A program made the translations under genes and the position numbers. From Clostridia bacterium (GTDB lineage Bacteria > Bacillota_A > Clostridia > Oscillospirales > CAG-272), in contig JAFQLG010000012.1 of NCBI GenBank assembly GCA_017414605.1, forward strand, positions 1 through 6,567: DNA of 6,567 nucleotides. The letters are read 5' to 3'. Below, piece by piece: positions 5,400-6,567 of the stretch. Position 1 is the first letter of the stretch. The number at the start of each line of letters is the position of its first letter. The notes beneath the pieces are model-generated. The model searched no databases and was not told the origin of the DNA. It saw nothing but the letters and a program-made list of their open reading frames with translations.

Positions 5400-6567
5400 A
5401 TGGACGGCATCTTAAATACTATTAAAAATTTTATAGATAGTATGGGCTTCAATTACATCTTCGGTCCCGAAAGCTACGGTGACTTTGAGGTGTTGAATTG
5501 GCGTTTTGAAAATATATGGATGGGCTGGCAGTACCTTGTTATGTATGCCATTGCCTTTGCATTGATCTATCTTGCAATTGCCAAAAAATTCGAGCCCCTG
5601 CTTCTTCTTCCCATAGCGATAGGTATGTTGCTTACCAATCTTCCCGGTGCGAATCTCTTCCACCTTGATATGTGGATCGCCGCGGACGAATCGGTACACC
5701 TTACCGTGCTTGATTCTATCAAGATGGCAATGAACAAGGGCGGATTCCTTGATCTGCTTTACATCGGTGTAAAGTTGGGTATTTATCCTTGTATCATATT
5801 CATCGGTATCGGCGCTATGACGGATTTTACTCCTCTTATAGCTAATCCCAAGTATTTTCTTATCGGTGCAGGCGCACAGCTTGGCGTATTCGTTGCATTC
5901 TCGGCAGCTATACTCTCAGGAGTTTATACGATCGGTCAGGCGGCGTCCATCGGTATCATAGGCGGCGCGGACGGACCTACGGCTATTCTCGTAACCAAAA
6001 CGCTTGGTCCTGCAATTCTCGGCGCGGTTGCGATAGCGGCGTACTCATATATGGCGCTCATACCTATGATCCAGCCCCCATTTATGAAGCTGCTCACAAC
6101 TAAAAAAGAGCGTCTTATAAAAATGGAAAAGCTTCGTCCCGTATCCCGCATAGAGAAGCTCGTTTTCCCTGTGCTCGTTACGTTCGTTGTAGGTATTCTC
6201 GTTCCCGATGCGCTTTCACTTATCGGATGCTTGATGTTTGGTAACATACTCAACGTGTGTGGTGTTACCGAAAGACTTTCCAAGACCGTACAGAACGAGT
6301 TTATGAATATAATCACGATACTTCTGGGAATTTCCGTTGGTGCTACGGCTTCTGCGGCAAACTTCTTGAGTGTTCAGACGGTGGTTATAATCGTTTGCGG
6401 ACTTGTTGCGTTCTGCATTTCGACCTGCGGCGGACTTATCACCGCAAAGATAATGAACTGGCTGTCCGGCGGAAAGATAAATCCTCTTATCGGTTCAGCA
6501 GGCGTTTCGGCAGTACCCATGGCAGCTCGTGTTGCTCAAACGGTAGGACAGAAGGAGGATCCCTCAA
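5400..6567 (+). CDS. oadB: Beta subunit of the Na+-transporting carboxylic acid/acyl-CoA decarboxylase (first 389 residues, 3' end outside window)
   Basis: Integral membrane subunit that decarboxylates carboxybiotin and couples this to Na+ export. The symbol is the family label; the linked alpha subunit suggests an acyl-CoA substrate, not oxaloacetate. The reading frame is open from the ATG at 5400-5402 to the window edge. It is strongly hydrophobic, with many membrane segments and the hallmark IIGGADGPTAI at about 186-196. Residues shown to be functional in Klebsiella OadB align at a constant offset of 12: D191 (D203), Y217 (Y229), N361 (N373), G365 (G377), S370 (S382) and R377 (R389), the last four inside NPLIGSAGVSAVPMAAR. 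Family members are usually about 375-435 residues, so only a short C-terminal piece should be missing. AAAGGA lies about ten bases upstream, and the gene follows the biotin carrier by 46 bases. Confidence 0.96.
   Translation, partial: MDGILNTIKNFIDSMGFNYIFGPESYGDFEVLNWRFENIWMGWQYLVMYAIAFALIYLAIAKKFEPLLLLPIAIGMLLTNLPGANLFHLDMWIAADESVHLTVLDSIKMAMNKGGFLDLLYIGVKLGIYPCIIFIGIGAMTDFTPLIANPKYFLIGAGAQLGVFVAFSAAILSGVYTIGQAASIGIIGGADGPTAILVTKTLGPAILGAVAIAAYSYMALIPMIQPPFMKLLTTKKERLIKMEKLRPVSRIEKLVFPVLVTFVVGILVPDALSLIGCLMFGNILNVCGVTERLSKTVQNEFMNIITILLGISVGATASAANFLSVQTVVIIVCGLVAFCISTCGGLITAKIMNWLSGGKINPLIGSAGVSAVPMAARVAQTVGQKEDPS

Noticed and set aside
1..6567. CRISPR arrays, tRNA or rRNA genes, insertion sequences, phage genes
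   Set aside because: I saw no spaced repeats, RNA-gene landmarks, transposase motifs or terminal repeats; nearly the whole window is accounted for by seven collinear genes.

Overview
The window looks like chromosome from a Gram-positive anaerobe of the Clostridia (Bacillota). The reasons are strong GGAGG-type ribosome binding sites, an mcsA-mcsB-clpC stress operon, and a biotin-dependent sodium-pumping acyl-CoA decarboxylase operon of the kind common in fermenting clostridia. I cannot name a genus.

Two operons diverge from an AT-rich region of 291 bases (2766-3056). Leftward (minus strand) run mcsA (2253-2765), an mcsB homologue (1225-2235) and clpC (1-1192, whose C-terminal half lies outside the window). 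Rightward (plus strand) run a short carboxyltransferase (3057-4376), a small membrane-anchored gamma subunit (4396-4935), a biotin carrier protein (4961-5353) and the membrane beta subunit that pumps Na+ (5400 to beyond 6567). The two longest-running genes, clpC and the beta subunit, are both cut by the window edges.

Rightward operon: biotin on the carrier protein should accept CO2 from an acyl-CoA at the carboxyltransferase and deliver it to the beta subunit, where decarboxylation drives Na+ export. The crotonase-fold alpha subunit points to methylmalonyl-CoA or a similar acyl-CoA, not oxaloacetate. The beta subunit keeps every functional residue I could check, whereas the carboxyltransferase is about 70 residues short and altered at several family motifs.

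Leftward operon: McsA and ClpC look intact, but the McsB homologue has lost the residues that make McsB a protein-arginine kinase (the NEEDH motif, the catalytic-loop cysteine and the ATP-phosphate-binding arginines) while its reading frame and fold-level similarity persist. This apparent pseudokinase, kept between a normal McsA and a ClpC that retains the phosphoarginine-pocket glutamates, is the most unusual thing in the window. No ctsR gene lies next to mcsA.

The shared control region holds a perfect consensus vegetative promoter for the decarboxylase operon (TTGACA, 17 bases, TATAAT), an inverted repeat just upstream of it, a strong RNA hairpin at the start of its leader, and three GTCAAA-like heptads at exact 22-base intervals on the mcsA side.
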